NCBI GenBank assembly: GCA_023150895.1 | Contig: JAKLJY010000022.1 | Location: 46,177-83,369, forward strand | Length of the DNA: 37,193 bases | DNA from: Myxococcota bacterium | Lineage (GTDB): Bacteria > Myxococcota_A > Bradymonadia > UBA7976 > UBA1532 | Reading direction: 5' to 3' | Part shown: positions 23,808 to 31,829 of the stretch, piece after piece | Position numbering within the stretch: the first letter of the stretch is position 1 | Layout of the letters: each line of letters opens with the position of its first letter | Program-made: the position numbers and the translations under genes | The notes under the pieces: generated by a model | The model's database searches: none | What the model was told of the DNA's origin: nothing | The model's input: the letters and a program-made list of their open reading frames with translations, nothing else

Positions 23808-26327
23808 ATGAGTGATCGTTCCCTGGTCGACGTGACCGAATTGGTGCTCGACATTCTCAGCCAGGATCCCCTGGGACCGGGGCGACGGCAGGCGTTCGTC
23901 GATCTGACGGAAGCCGACGTCGCCGTTTTGCGTCGACTTCACCCGCTGCTGGCTTCCGGTTGGAGCAAAGCGGTGCAGGCGGTGCTCGACCGCGCGGGCC
24001 GCCAGCCCGAGCTGGCGACGCTGCTCTCCGCGGACGCCGCCCGGGTGGAGCTGCGCGCCGAGCTTCTCGGCCACGCCCGCGACGTGACGTCGGGCGCCTA
24101 TGACGAGTCCTGGCTGGCAGAGGGCATCCGCATCGGCCTCCAGTCGGCCGAGGCGGGCGTCCCCCCGGACTGGCTGGCCTCGGCCTGGGCCATCGCGTTC
24201 GGCGAGCTCGTGCCCGCCGTTCGTGCAGCCCTGGGCGACGATGTCGAGTCCTTCACGCTGGGCATCACGGCGCTTCTGAAGGTCGCCTTTCTCGACATCG
24301 GGATGCTGCTGCACACCCGGGCGCACCTCGACCGCGAGGCCATGACCGGCCTGCGACAGTTTGCGCGCACCGTGCTCGAGAGCGTCCCGGACGGCATCGT
24401 GCTGACCGACGCCGGGGGCCGTATTCTGCAGTTCAACGCCGCCGCCGAGCGGATCTTCGGCGCAGAGCGCACGGAGGTCCAGGGCAAGCCGTTCGCCGAG
24501 CTGCTCCACGAGGCCAACCGCGACGAAGAGGCGCGCGGTCGACGCCAGCTCTTCGAAGACGGCGGCCGGGGCAGCCCGGGCAGCCGCCGCTCGAACGCAC
24601 GGGCACCGGTGCAGATGACCGGTCTGCGCGCCGACGGCGCGACGGTGCCCGTCGAGGTGACGTTCCAGGTGGGCACGCTCGACGGCGAGCCGGTGTGTTG
24701 CGCCGCCGTGCGCGACGTCAGCGAGCGGGTCCACTCCGAACACGCGCTGCGGCGTTCGGAGGCCAACTTCCGCGCGCTGATCGAGGGGTCTCCGGATGCC
24801 ATCCTCGTCTACCGGGGGGCGACGATCGTCTATGCCAACCCGGGGTTTCTCCGCCTGCTGGCAGTGCCCGATCTGCGCTCGCTCATCGGGCGTCCCGTGG
24901 CCGACTTCCTCGCCCCGGGTGACCGGCGCGTGCTTTTCCCGAGCGCCGAGGACGCCGCGGCCTGGGCCCATCGGCTCGAGCACGGCAGCGCGCCTCGCGA
25001 GGTCCGGTTCGTCCGCGGCGACGCGGAGGTCGTCACCGAGACCCGCGAATTCGCGCTCGACTTCGACGCCGAGCCGGCCATCGTCCTCGTCGCGCGCGAC
25101 GTGACCGAACGTCACCGGCTCGCCGCTCGCATGTACGAGATGGATCGGGCCATCTCGGTCGGCAACCTCGCGGCCGCCGCCGGCCATGAGATCAACAATC
25201 CGCTGACGTACATTCTCGGCAATACGCAGTTTGCCCGCCACGAGATCCGCCGACTCGCGACCCAGCTCCGGACGGGCGCCTCGGAGGGCGCCCCCCTCGA
25301 CGACCTCGCGCTGCGTCTCGACGAGGTCGCGCGTGCGCTCGACGAGGCCCAGGAAGGCGCCGTCCGGGTTCGCACGACCGTAGCCTCGCTGAGGAGCATG
25401 GCCCGGCGGGAAGACGACGCGATCGGGCGCCGCCTCAAGCTCGAGGCCGTCATCGACGCGGCGGTGGCCGTCGTCTGGAACGAGATCCGGCACCGCGCCC
25501 GGCTCGAGAGACAGTACATGGCCGCCCCGGCGGTCTTCGGCAGCGAAGCGCGCCTGACACAGGTCTTCGTCCATCTCCTGATGAATGCCGCGCTCTCCAT
25601 TCCGGAGGGCGCCATCGAGGCCAACGAGATCCGGATCACGATGTACGCCGATGGCGATCGGGTGCATGTCGAGGTCGCCGATTCGGGCTGCGGCATGGCG
25701 CCCGAGGTGGCGACCCGTGCGTTCGAGCCCTTCTTCACGACCCGGCCGACCGGCGAAGCGGCCGGCCTCGGGCTGACCATCAGCCGACAGATCGTCGAAG
25801 CCGCCGGCGGAACACTGACCGTTTCGTCCGCCCCGGACTTCGGGACGACGACCCGGGTCGTGCTCCCCGCCGCGGGCGAGGCCGACCGTCCGCCGCGCAC
25901 GACGCAGCCGCTCTCGGCGCCCTGCCGGCCGGGCCGGCTGTTGCTCATCGACGACGAACCCTCCATCGCGAGCGCGTTCCGGCACGTCGTCGACGACGTG
26001 CATACGGTCACGACCTTCACCTCTGCGCGAGACGCCTTGCGCCGCCTCGAGGCCGGTGAGCGCTGGGACGTGATCTTCTGCGATCTGCACATGCCCGACA
26101 TGACGGGGATGCAGTTTCACGAGGCGCTCTGCGGCTTCGACGCCACGCTCGCCGCGCGGACGGTCTACCTGACGGGCGGGGCCTTCACGGGCGAGGCGCG
26201 GGCGTTTCTGCGCGCCGTCCCGAACCACTGCGTCGACAAACCCTTCGACGGCATTCGCATCGGCCGCCTGCTCGCCGAGCTGATCCCCGCGCGCGCAGGG
26301 GGCGAATCGGGGGCGGGACCCGGCTGA
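23808..26327 (+). CDS. Hybrid histidine kinase with globin-sensor-like domain, PAS domains and receiver
   Basis: An 839-residue soluble protein with GAGGGGG upstream of ATG 23808. Residues 25-175 resemble a sensor globin or protoglobin: FVDLTEADVAVLRRLHPLL, then IRIGLQSAEAGVPPDW. In heme-binding members that motif is RIGxxHxxxG; here the His position is Ser113. Two PAS domains follow (about 183-310 and 318-435). The histidine kinase core has the phospho-acceptor H460 in GHEINNPL, N593 in the N box, DSGCGM (625-630) and GLGLTISR. A receiver domain (709-826) carries LLIDDEP, D759 in CDLHMPDMTG, T789 and K811. It should autophosphorylate at H460 and pass phosphate to D759 or to nearby CheY proteins. 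It heads the downstream chemotaxis-like genes. What the N-terminus senses is open. Confidence 0.92.
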   Translation: MSDRSLVDVTELVLDILSQDPLGPGRRQAFVDLTEADVAVLRRLHPLLASGWSKAVQAVLDRAGRQPELATLLSADAARVELRAELLGHARDVTSGAYDESWLAEGIRIGLQSAEAGVPPDWLASAWAIAFGELVPAVRAALGDDVESFTLGITALLKVAFLDIGMLLHTRAHLDREAMTGLRQFARTVLESVPDGIVLTDAGGRILQFNAAAERIFGAERTEVQGKPFAELLHEANRDEEARGRRQLFEDGGRGSPGSRRSNARAPVQMTGLRADGATVPVEVTFQVGTLDGEPVCCAAVRDVSERVHSEHALRRSEANFRALIEGSPDAILVYRGATIVYANPGFLRLLAVPDLRSLIGRPVADFLAPGDRRVLFPSAEDAAAWAHRLEHGSAPREVRFVRGDAEVVTETREFALDFDAEPAIVLVARDVTERHRLAARMYEMDRAISVGNLAAAAGHEINNPLTYILGNTQFARHEIRRLATQLRTGASEGAPLDDLALRLDEVARALDEAQEGAVRVRTTVASLRSMARREDDAIGRRLKLEAVIDAAVAVVWNEIRHRARLERQYMAAPAVFGSEARLTQVFVHLLMNAALSIPEGAIEANEIRITMYADGDRVHVEVADSGCGMAPEVATRAFEPFFTTRPTGEAAGLGLTISRQIVEAAGGTLTVSSAPDFGTTTRVVLPAAGEADRPPRTTQPLSAPCRPGRLLLIDDEPSIASAFRHVVDDVHTVTTFTSARDALRRLEAGERWDVIFCDLHMPDMTGMQFHEALCGFDATLAARTVYLTGGAFTGEARAFLRAVPNHCVDKPFDGIRIGRLLAELIPARAGGESGAGPG

Positions 26328-26348
26328 CCCCCCCGGGGTCCGGGAGAA

Positions 26349-26367
26349 CCCCGGTCGACAGCCGGGG
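26349..26367 (+). terminator. GC hairpin after the histidine kinase gene
   Basis: CCCCGG and CCGGGG arms enclose a seven-base loop 22 bases after the kinase stop. No T run follows, so it is at best a factor-dependent or pause site. It lies in the 158-base gap before CheY. Confidence 0.25.
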
Positions 26368-26485
26368 CAACGCCGACCCGATGTCAGAATACAGACCACA
26401 CCGGGCCCGATGGCCGAGCGCCTGGCGCCAGAAGCACTTCGGGACACCCACGGGGCGTCACCGTCGACTGCCACGGAGATCAACG

Positions 26486-26857
26486 ATGAAGCGCACAGCA
26501 CTGATCGTAGACGACTCTCGGGCGATGCGCCTCGTGATGGGGCGCTACCTCAAGGAGCTCGGCTACGACGTCACGGAGGCCGGGGACGGTCGCGAAGCCC
26601 TCGTCAAGCTCGAGGCACAGGCCGAGGGCCCCGACCTCGCGCTCGTCGATTGGAACATGCCGCAGATGAACGGGCTCGAGCTCGTTCAGGCCATGCGTCG
26701 GGAGCCCCGCTGGTCCGACGTCCGGGTCATGATGGTGACCTCGGAGACCGAGGGCGAGCGCGTCGAAACTGCGCTCTCCGCGGGCGCCGACGAGTACCTG
26801 ATGAAGCCCTTCACGCGCGAGATTCTCGCCGAGAAGCTGGCCGTCCTCGGGTTCTGA
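26486..26857 (+). CDS. CheY-like single-domain response regulator
   Basis: A 123-residue receiver domain with no output domain. The acidic pair D9/D10 (IVDDSRAMR), the phospho-acceptor D55 (LVDWNMPQMNG), the switch Thr in VTSETEG and the Lys in MKPFT are all present. It would be phosphorylated by a histidine kinase and act by binding a partner. ATG 26486 is preceded by GGAG; the frame is open further upstream, but a receiver normally starts here. It follows the hybrid kinase and precedes CheR in the same direction, so the kinase is the likely phosphodonor by proximity. Confidence 0.92.
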   Translation: MKRTALIVDDSRAMRLVMGRYLKELGYDVTEAGDGREALVKLEAQAEGPDLALVDWNMPQMNGLELVQAMRREPRWSDVRVMMVTSETEGERVETALSAGADEYLMKPFTREILAEKLAVLGF

Positions 26858-26927
26858 CCGGGTCCGCCGCGACACCTCGAACCACGCGTACCGAACGGGG
26901 CCGAGCTCCGCTGAGATAGAGGCCAAG

Positions 26928-27749
26928 ATGCTTCAGGCAGCCGACTACGACTACATCCGCGGCCTCGTCCGGGAGCGGTCCGCCATCGTCCTCGACGAGA
27001 CGAAGGACTATCTCATCGAGACCCGGCTTCAGCGGCTCGCCCACTCCGAGCGGTACGCTTCGGTCGGCGATCTCGTCGCCCGGGCACGGCGCGATTCGGC
27101 GGTCTCCCGGCGCGTCGTCGAGGCGATGACCACCAACGAGACCTCGTGGATGCGCGACGTTCACCCCTTCGAGGGTCTGCGGCACCACATCGTGCCCGAA
27201 ATGATCCGGAGCCGCGCCGGCACCCGGAAGCTGAACATCTGGTCGATGGCGTGCTCGAGCGGGCAGGAGCCGTATAGCATCGCCATGGTCCTGCGCGAGT
27301 ACTTCCCCCAATTGCTGCCCTGGTCCGTCCGCATCCTGGCCACGGACCTCTCGACGGAGATGATCGCGAAGTCGAAAGAGGGCGCTTACAGCCAGCTCGA
27401 GATCAACCGGGGTCTGCCGGCGCCGTTGATGACGCGGTACTTCAAGCGCGACGGCTTGCAGTGGCGGGTCAGCGACGACCTGCGCAAGGTCATCGACTTC
27501 CGGTCGATGAACCTCGTCGAGCCCTGGCCCGCGCTCGGCGTCATGGACGTCGTCTTCCTGCGCAACGTCCTGATCTACTTCGACGTCGAGACCCGCAAAT
27601 CCATCTTCCTCCGCCTGCGCAAGGTGCTCGCCCCGGATGGTTACCTCATCCTCGGGGGCGCAGAGACGGCGCTCAACATCGACGACACCTTCGAGCGGGT
27701 GACGATTGGCCGCGGCGTGGCCTATCGCCTGCGTTCCCGGAGCCACTGA
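26928..27749 (+). CDS. cheR: CheR-type protein-glutamate methyltransferase
   Basis: A 273-residue protein with CheR organisation: an alpha-helical N-terminal domain (DYDYIRGLVRERSAIVL), the TTNETSWMRD motif that corresponds to NETxFFRD, and a Rossmann methyltransferase domain with ACSSGQEPYSIAM. Later motifs LATDLSTEMI and VFLRNVLIYFD are also typical. CheR uses AdoMet to methylate glutamates of chemoreceptors. No receptor gene lies in the window, so its target is encoded elsewhere or is atypical. There is no TPR extension or pentapeptide-binding feature that I can see. It ends one base before the next gene, indicating tight coupling with the CheC/CheX-like gene. Confidence 0.93.
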   Translation: MLQAADYDYIRGLVRERSAIVLDETKDYLIETRLQRLAHSERYASVGDLVARARRDSAVSRRVVEAMTTNETSWMRDVHPFEGLRHHIVPEMIRSRAGTRKLNIWSMACSSGQEPYSIAMVLREYFPQLLPWSVRILATDLSTEMIAKSKEGAYSQLEINRGLPAPLMTRYFKRDGLQWRVSDDLRKVIDFRSMNLVEPWPALGVMDVVFLRNVLIYFDVETRKSIFLRLRKVLAPDGYLILGGAETALNIDDTFERVTIGRGVAYRLRSRSH

Positions 27750-27750
27750 C

Positions 27751-28224
27751 ATGACCGTGACCGACTACGAGATCGCGTCCATCACGCAGGACGTGTGGCG
27801 GGCCTTCGTCGGGCTCGAGGTGGAGGGCCCGGTGCCGAACGACGAGGCCTTCACGCGCTCGACGGACTGCGGCGCGAGCATCGACATCGACGGCCCGTTC
27901 CGGGGTCGGGTGGTCCTCGGATGCTCGCCCCTGCTCGCGAGCGAAGCGGCCGCCCTCGTCTACGAGGTCGCCCCCGAGCGCGTCGACCGCGAAATGGTCG
28001 GTGAAGTGCTCGCCGAGCTGGCCAATCAGATCGGCGGCAATCTCAAGTCGCTTTTGCCTCAAGGATGTCATCTTTCTCTGCCGAAGAAGATGTCAGGAAG
28101 TGCCGATCCCGCCGACGCCGAGCGCCTCGAAGCCGCAGCCGCCGCCGGATCGCCCGCCCACTGCCTCGTCAGCTTCGAACGCGATGGGCAGCGATTCGAC
28201 GTCGCGCTCCTCAGCCGGAGCTGA
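27751..28224 (+). CDS. CheC/CheX-like CheY phosphatase family protein
   Basis: A 157-residue protein starting one base after the cheR stop. The segment EVLAELANQIGGNLKSLLP carries the ExxN signature (E89, N92) of the CheC/CheX/FliY family, followed by HLSLPKKM in the position of the usual GxxxSxPxVI stretch. The N-terminal half is divergent. The family dephosphorylates CheY~P by positioning water with the Glu and Asn. Only one ExxN motif is present, as in CheX. A middle segment after residue 110 is Ala/Asp-rich. It is distinct from the downstream CheX and may serve the other CheY. Confidence 0.82.
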   Translation: MTVTDYEIASITQDVWRAFVGLEVEGPVPNDEAFTRSTDCGASIDIDGPFRGRVVLGCSPLLASEAAALVYEVAPERVDREMVGEVLAELANQIGGNLKSLLPQGCHLSLPKKMSGSADPADAERLEAAAAAGSPAHCLVSFERDGQRFDVALLSRS

Positions 28225-28278
28225 GGCCGCGCGGCGTTCTGCGAACTCTCGAACCGGTCACGCCACGGGGATCAACCC

Positions 28279-28806
28279 ATGCAACAGACAGCCACCCCAC
28301 AGTCCGATGCCGCGCGGGCGCAGTTCCCGGCGATGCGGGCGGACTTCATCAATCCGTTCATCACGTCGACCGTGCGGGTGATCGCCACGATGGCCTCCAT
28401 TCAGCCGCAGCCCGGGCGTCCGCGCATCAAGCCGGACCTGCGCACGTACGCAGACGTCACCGGCATCATCGGCCTCCTCGGCGAGGGCGTCGAGGGCACG
28501 ATGGCCATCAGTTTCGCCGAGGCCTGCATCCTCCGCGTCGTCTCCAACATGCTCGGCGAGGAGATCACCGACCTCAACAACGAGATCGAGGACGCGGTCG
28601 GAGAGTTGACCAACATGATCTCCGGCGCCGCCCGGGCGGAACTCGAGACGAAGGGGTACTCGTTCCGCATGGCCATTCCGTCGGTCATCACCCGGCGGGG
28701 TCACTCCATCGCGGTCATCACGCGCTTCCCCATCGTGCAGATCCCGTTCGAGACGGACTACGGTCCCTTCTACGTCGAGGCCTGTCTGCATCAGATCCCG
28801 AAGTAG
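28279..28806 (+). CDS. cheX: CheX-type CheY phosphatase
   Basis: A 175-residue protein matching CheX closely: INPFITSTVRVIATMA near the start, GLLGEGVEGTMAISFAEAC in the middle, and EDAVGELTNMISGAARAEL with the ExxN pair E109 and N112. FRMAIPSVI follows. CheX forms dimers and removes the phosphate from CheY~P. The start at ATG 28279 is supported by GGGGAT upstream and a normal CheX length. It sits between the CheC/CheX-like gene and the second CheY. Confidence 0.93.
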   Translation: MQQTATPQSDAARAQFPAMRADFINPFITSTVRVIATMASIQPQPGRPRIKPDLRTYADVTGIIGLLGEGVEGTMAISFAEACILRVVSNMLGEEITDLNNEIEDAVGELTNMISGAARAELETKGYSFRMAIPSVITRRGHSIAVITRFPIVQIPFETDYGPFYVEACLHQIPK

Positions 28807-28835
28807 CCGTCTCCGGAGCCGGGTTCGCTCGGCTC

Positions 28836-28858
28836 GTCGCCGTCGCCGTCGCCGTCGC
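28836..28858. repeat. Short GTCGCC tandem repeat between cheX and cheY
   Basis: Nearly four copies of GTCGCC lie in the 117-base gap between cheX and the second cheY. No gene or clear hairpin is seen in this gap. Confidence 0.8.
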
Positions 28859-28923
28859 ATCGTACCCATCGTCCTGGGCCGTGGAACGAAGCCCGAATCA
28901 GGTCCCCCAAGGAGTGACGTGTC

Positions 28924-29316
28924 ATGCTCGACCCCAATGCCAAGATCCTGGTCGTCGATGACTTCTCGACCATGCGTCGCATCGTCCGCAACGCCCTGAA
29001 GTCGCTGAACTACAACAACGTCGAGGAGGCCGAGGACGGCGCGTCGGCGCTCCAGAAGCTGCGGGCGGAGCACTTCGATCTCATCGTCTGCGACTGGAAC
29101 ATGCCGGGCATGACGGGTATCGAGCTGCTGCGCGCGGTGCGGTCCGACGCCGCCCTGAAGGCCACCCCGTTCCTGATGGTCACCGCCGAAGCGAAGCGCG
29201 AGAACATCGTCGAGGCGATTCAGGCCGGCGTCAGCAACTACATCGTCAAGCCGTTCACGCCCACGACGTTCGGCGAGAAACTGCACGCGATCTTCGGGGA
29301 CACCAAGGCCGCCTGA
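28924..29316 (+). CDS. cheY: CheY chemotaxis response regulator, enterobacterial-like
   Basis: A 130-residue receiver strikingly like enteric Che[33 protein letters not shown]57 in [22 protein letters not shown] and IVKPFT. Those enteric segments include the surface that binds FliM, so this protein may act on a flagellar-type switch or a relative of it. ATG 28924 is preceded by AAGGAG at nine bases. It closes the chemotaxis-like set and follows cheX, whose product would limit its phosphorylation. It is clearly different from the other CheY-like protein here. Confidence 0.94.
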   Translation: MLDPNAKILVVDDFSTMRRIVRNALKSLNYNNVEEAEDGASALQKLRAEHFDLIVCDWNMPGMTGIELLRAVRSDAALKATPFLMVTAEAKRENIVEAIQAGVSNYIVKPFTPTTFGEKLHAIFGDTKAA

Positions 29317-29377
29317 GCGTCGCTCCGACCGGCGACGGTCGCCGACCCGGGACGTGGGGACGCTCGACCACGGCGCG

Positions 29378-29710
29378 TCACCCCGGCTTCTTGCCGAAGT
29401 CACTGACCACGAGCCGCTCCACCGGGACGCCATCGCGCAGGTGGGACGCGACGATCTCCCGCATGTCGTCCGCCGTTCTCGGTGCGTACCAGACGGCGTC
29501 CGGATAGACGACGCAGACGGGCCCGAGCGCGCACGCGTCGAGGCAGCCCGCTTTGTTCGCCCGCACCCGGTTCTTCAGGCCGAGGCGGTGAACCTCCTCG
29601 CGGGCGGCCTCGGCGAGCGCCTCTCCGCCGCGATGCGTGCAGCTCCCCCGCGGATCGTCGGCGGTTCGGGTGTTCAGGCACGAAAAAAGGTGTCGCTCGT
29701 ACGGCGGCAT
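29378..29710 (-). CDS. Thioredoxin-like [2Fe-2S] ferredoxin
   Basis: A 110-residue protein with the four-Cys pattern of thioredoxin-fold ferredoxins: C11 (LFSCLNTR), C24 (RGSCTHRGG), and C56/C60 (AGCLDACALGPVCVVYPD). The spacing Cx12C then Cx3C fits this family. Tail residues ADDMREIVASHLRDGVPVERL match the usual helix. It carries electrons in the cytoplasm; the partner enzyme is not visible nearby. ATG 29710 has an AAGGGA eight bases upstream, while the longer frame to 29779 has no support. It converges on cheY and diverges from the small membrane protein gene. Confidence 0.93.
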   Translation of the reverse strand: MPPYERHLFSCLNTRTADDPRGSCTHRGGEALAEAAREEVHRLGLKNRVRANKAGCLDACALGPVCVVYPDAVWYAPRTADDMREIVASHLRDGVPVERLVVSDFGKKPG

Positions 29711-29833
29711 CGTAGGGTCCCTTCGTCGAGTGGTTCGGAGGTCGAGAAAACGGTGGCCGCGCGCCGCCGCCTCTGCCATGAAACGAACCGCCCGGACGGG
29801 CCGGAATCATTCGTGAGCGGGAGACGGACGGAG

Positions 29834-30076
29834 ATGAAGCCGATCAACATCATCGTGGGCATCGGTGCCCTGGCCGTGGCCGGCCTCGGCGGCTGGTACA
29901 TGTACATGCAGAGTCAGCCCCTTTACCAGAAGGCGGCGCAGCGCGGGCTCGATCCGGCCCTGTTCCCACCCACCGCGGCGTCTTCGGCGCCGGCCCCCGT
30001 CGAGCCCTCGGCCGCGCCGACGGCCGCGCCGACGGCCGGCTCCACGAGCACGGCGCCGGCGACGACCGCGCCCTGA
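29834..30076 (+). CDS. Small single-pass membrane protein, Pro/Ala-rich
   Basis: An 80-residue protein with one hydrophobic helix near the N-terminus (INIIVGIGALAVAGLGGWYM). A short polar stretch, QPLYQKAAQRGLDPALFPP, is followed by a Ser/Thr/Pro/Ala tail with TAAPTAG-type repeats. It looks like an inner-membrane protein with its tail outside. ATG 29834 is preceded by GGACGGAG; GTG 29813 is an alternative start. No family is recognised. It lies upstream of the PDZ protein gene with a 55-base gap. Confidence 0.65.
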   Translation: MKPINIIVGIGALAVAGLGGWYMYMQSQPLYQKAAQRGLDPALFPPTAASSAPAPVEPSAAPTAAPTAGSTSTAPATTAP

Positions 30077-30131
30077 GCGTACGGGGAATCGCGAGCGCGG
30101 GGCCCGCGGTTGACGTGGTACCGTGCGCGCG

Positions 30132-31781
30132 ATGAAACCTCGCCTCCCCCTTCCCCTGGCCCTGGCCGGGCTGCTCGGCCTGGTCCTCCTCGGCCTGCTC
30201 GTCTGGCTGGGCATGACCCCGGTCGCGGTCGAGGCCCCGCGGCCGCCGACCGTCACCGGTGCTCGCGCCGAACGCGGCGCAGATTCGCCGACGGACGACT
30301 CGGAAGCACCGGCCGCGGCCGGCGAGGCCGACGGCCGCCTCGACGAGCGCGCCGCGAGCGCCCCCCCGCCCGAGCGCACCCGCCTCGAGGGCACGGTCGA
30401 GGACACCGACGACGCCCCCATCCCCGGGGCCCGCGTCCGCGTGACCGTCTCGGGGTCCGGGGCACCGCGCCCCCGCGCGTTGTCGGCGCGCACGGACGCC
30501 CTCGGTCGCTACCGCGTCGACGACGTCCGCGGCGACGTCGTCGAGGTCGTCTTCTCCGCCGAGGGATTTACGACGAAGACGCTCGCGCGACCCGCCCTGA
30601 CCGGCGCCCCCGTCGCCCGTCTCGACGCCACCCTCGAGAGCGACGCCGGCATCCACGGCATCGTGCGCGGTCCGGAAGGTCCGGTCGCCGGGGCCGTCCT
30701 CGGGCTCTGGCTGGCCGGCGGACGCGCCGTCACGACGGTCGCGCAGTCCGACGACGGCGGGCGGTTTGCCCTGGGCCTCCCCGACGGCGAGGGCCCCTAC
30801 ACCCTCAAAGCCCGCCACCCGTCGCAGGGAGAAGCCTCCGTGACGGTCGACCACCCGGGGGAGTACGTCGTCGAGCTGCCCGGGGGCGGGTACGTCGAGG
30901 GCAACGTCGTCGACGCGGACCGCGATCCGGTGCAGGTCTTCGCCGTCAGCGCCGAGCCACGCGCGCGGCGGATGATGGCCCGCCCCGTCGCCCAATCGTT
31001 CGACGCGGGGGACGGGGCCTTCCGGCTCGGTCCGCTGGCGGCCGGAAAGTACGCGCTGCGCGCCGCCGCCGAGGGCTTCCAGCCGGGTGAACCCGTCGAG
31101 GTCGAGGTCGAGGCCGGCCAGGTCCGTAGCGGGGTGGTCTTGGTCATGAAGGCATCGGGCACCCTGGTCGGACGCGTCACGGATGCCGCGACGCGCCGGC
31201 CGATCGAAGGGGCGCTCATCGTGCCTGCCGAGTGGAACAACGGCGATCTCGCCGAGTCGGTGGGCGCGCTGACGGACGCGGAGGGCCGGTATCGCCTCCG
31301 CGCACTGCCGGGCAAGCGCAGCAGTCTCACGGTCTCGGCCGACGGCTATCACGCCTTGCTCGGCGGCGGCGTCCTCGTGCCCCCGGGTCAGTCCGTGACG
31401 CGGGACTTCGCGCTGACGCCACAGGCCGCCGGGCAGGCCCCGACCACGGAGCTCACGGGCATCGGGGCCGTGCTCGCCCCGCAGGCCGACGGCGTCGCGA
31501 TCAGCCAGATCGTCGAGGGGGGGCCGGCCGCCAGTCGGCTCTCGGCCGGCGACGTCATCGTCAGCGTGGACGGCAAAGCCACCGCGGGGTTGCCCTTGGG
31601 CGACGTCGCCAACGCCATTCGGGGCGAGCTGGGGACGGACGTGACCCTCGTGGTGCGACGCGGCGGCGCCGGCGAACCCGAGCGCGTCGTCGTTCGGCGG
31701 GACCGCGTGAGCATGCCGGAGCGCCGCCCGCGTGGTCGGACACCGCACGGGGACCCCCACGGCGACCCCCATGTCCGCTGA
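30132..31781 (+). CDS. Carboxypeptidase-regulatory-like repeat protein with C-terminal PDZ domain
   Basis: A 549-residue protein with an N-terminal membrane helix (ALAGLLGLVLLGLLVWLG), an Ala/Pro/Asp linker, and then three or four beta-sandwich units of the CarboxypepD_reg type. Examples are LEGTVEDTDDAPIPGARVRV with TDALGRYRV, and LVGRVTDAATRRPIEGALI with TDAEGRYRLRALP. Residues 438-516 form a PDZ domain: AISQIVEGGPAASRLSAGD, VIVSVDGKATAGLP and VTLVVRRGG. The His/Asp/Pro-rich end (HGDPHGDPH) could bind metal. No protease domain is attached, so it probably acts in binding or scaffolding at the periplasmic face. ATG 30132 was chosen over GTG 30123; neither has a strong ribosome site. Confidence 0.86.
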   Translation: MKPRLPLPLALAGLLGLVLLGLLVWLGMTPVAVEAPRPPTVTGARAERGADSPTDDSEAPAAAGEADGRLDERAASAPPPERTRLEGTVEDTDDAPIPGARVRVTVSGSGAPRPRALSARTDALGRYRVDDVRGDVVEVVFSAEGFTTKTLARPALTGAPVARLDATLESDAGIHGIVRGPEGPVAGAVLGLWLAGGRAVTTVAQSDDGGRFALGLPDGEGPYTLKARHPSQGEASVTVDHPGEYVVELPGGGYVEGNVVDADRDPVQVFAVSAEPRARRMMARPVAQSFDAGDGAFRLGPLAAGKYALRAAAEGFQPGEPVEVEVEAGQVRSGVVLVMKASGTLVGRVTDAATRRPIEGALIVPAEWNNGDLAESVGALTDAEGRYRLRALPGKRSSLTVSADGYHALLGGGVLVPPGQSVTRDFALTPQAAGQAPTTELTGIGAVLAPQADGVAISQIVEGGPAASRLSAGDVIVSVDGKATAGLPLGDVANAIRGELGTDVTLVVRRGGAGEPERVVVRRDRVSMPERRPRGRTPHGDPHGDPHVR

Positions 31782-31829
31782 CGCGGGGAGTTCTTGACCT
31801 GCCCCCCCCCGCGGGTTTGCACTGTCCGG

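Noticed and set aside
23517-26501. A 994-residue minus-strand open frame over the histidine kinase gene
   Set aside because: The plus strand carries unmistakable kinase and receiver motifs, so this is antisense shadow.
29330-29344. A seven-base inverted repeat after the second cheY as a terminator
   Set aside because: The centre is a single base, which cannot form a normal loop, and no T run follows.
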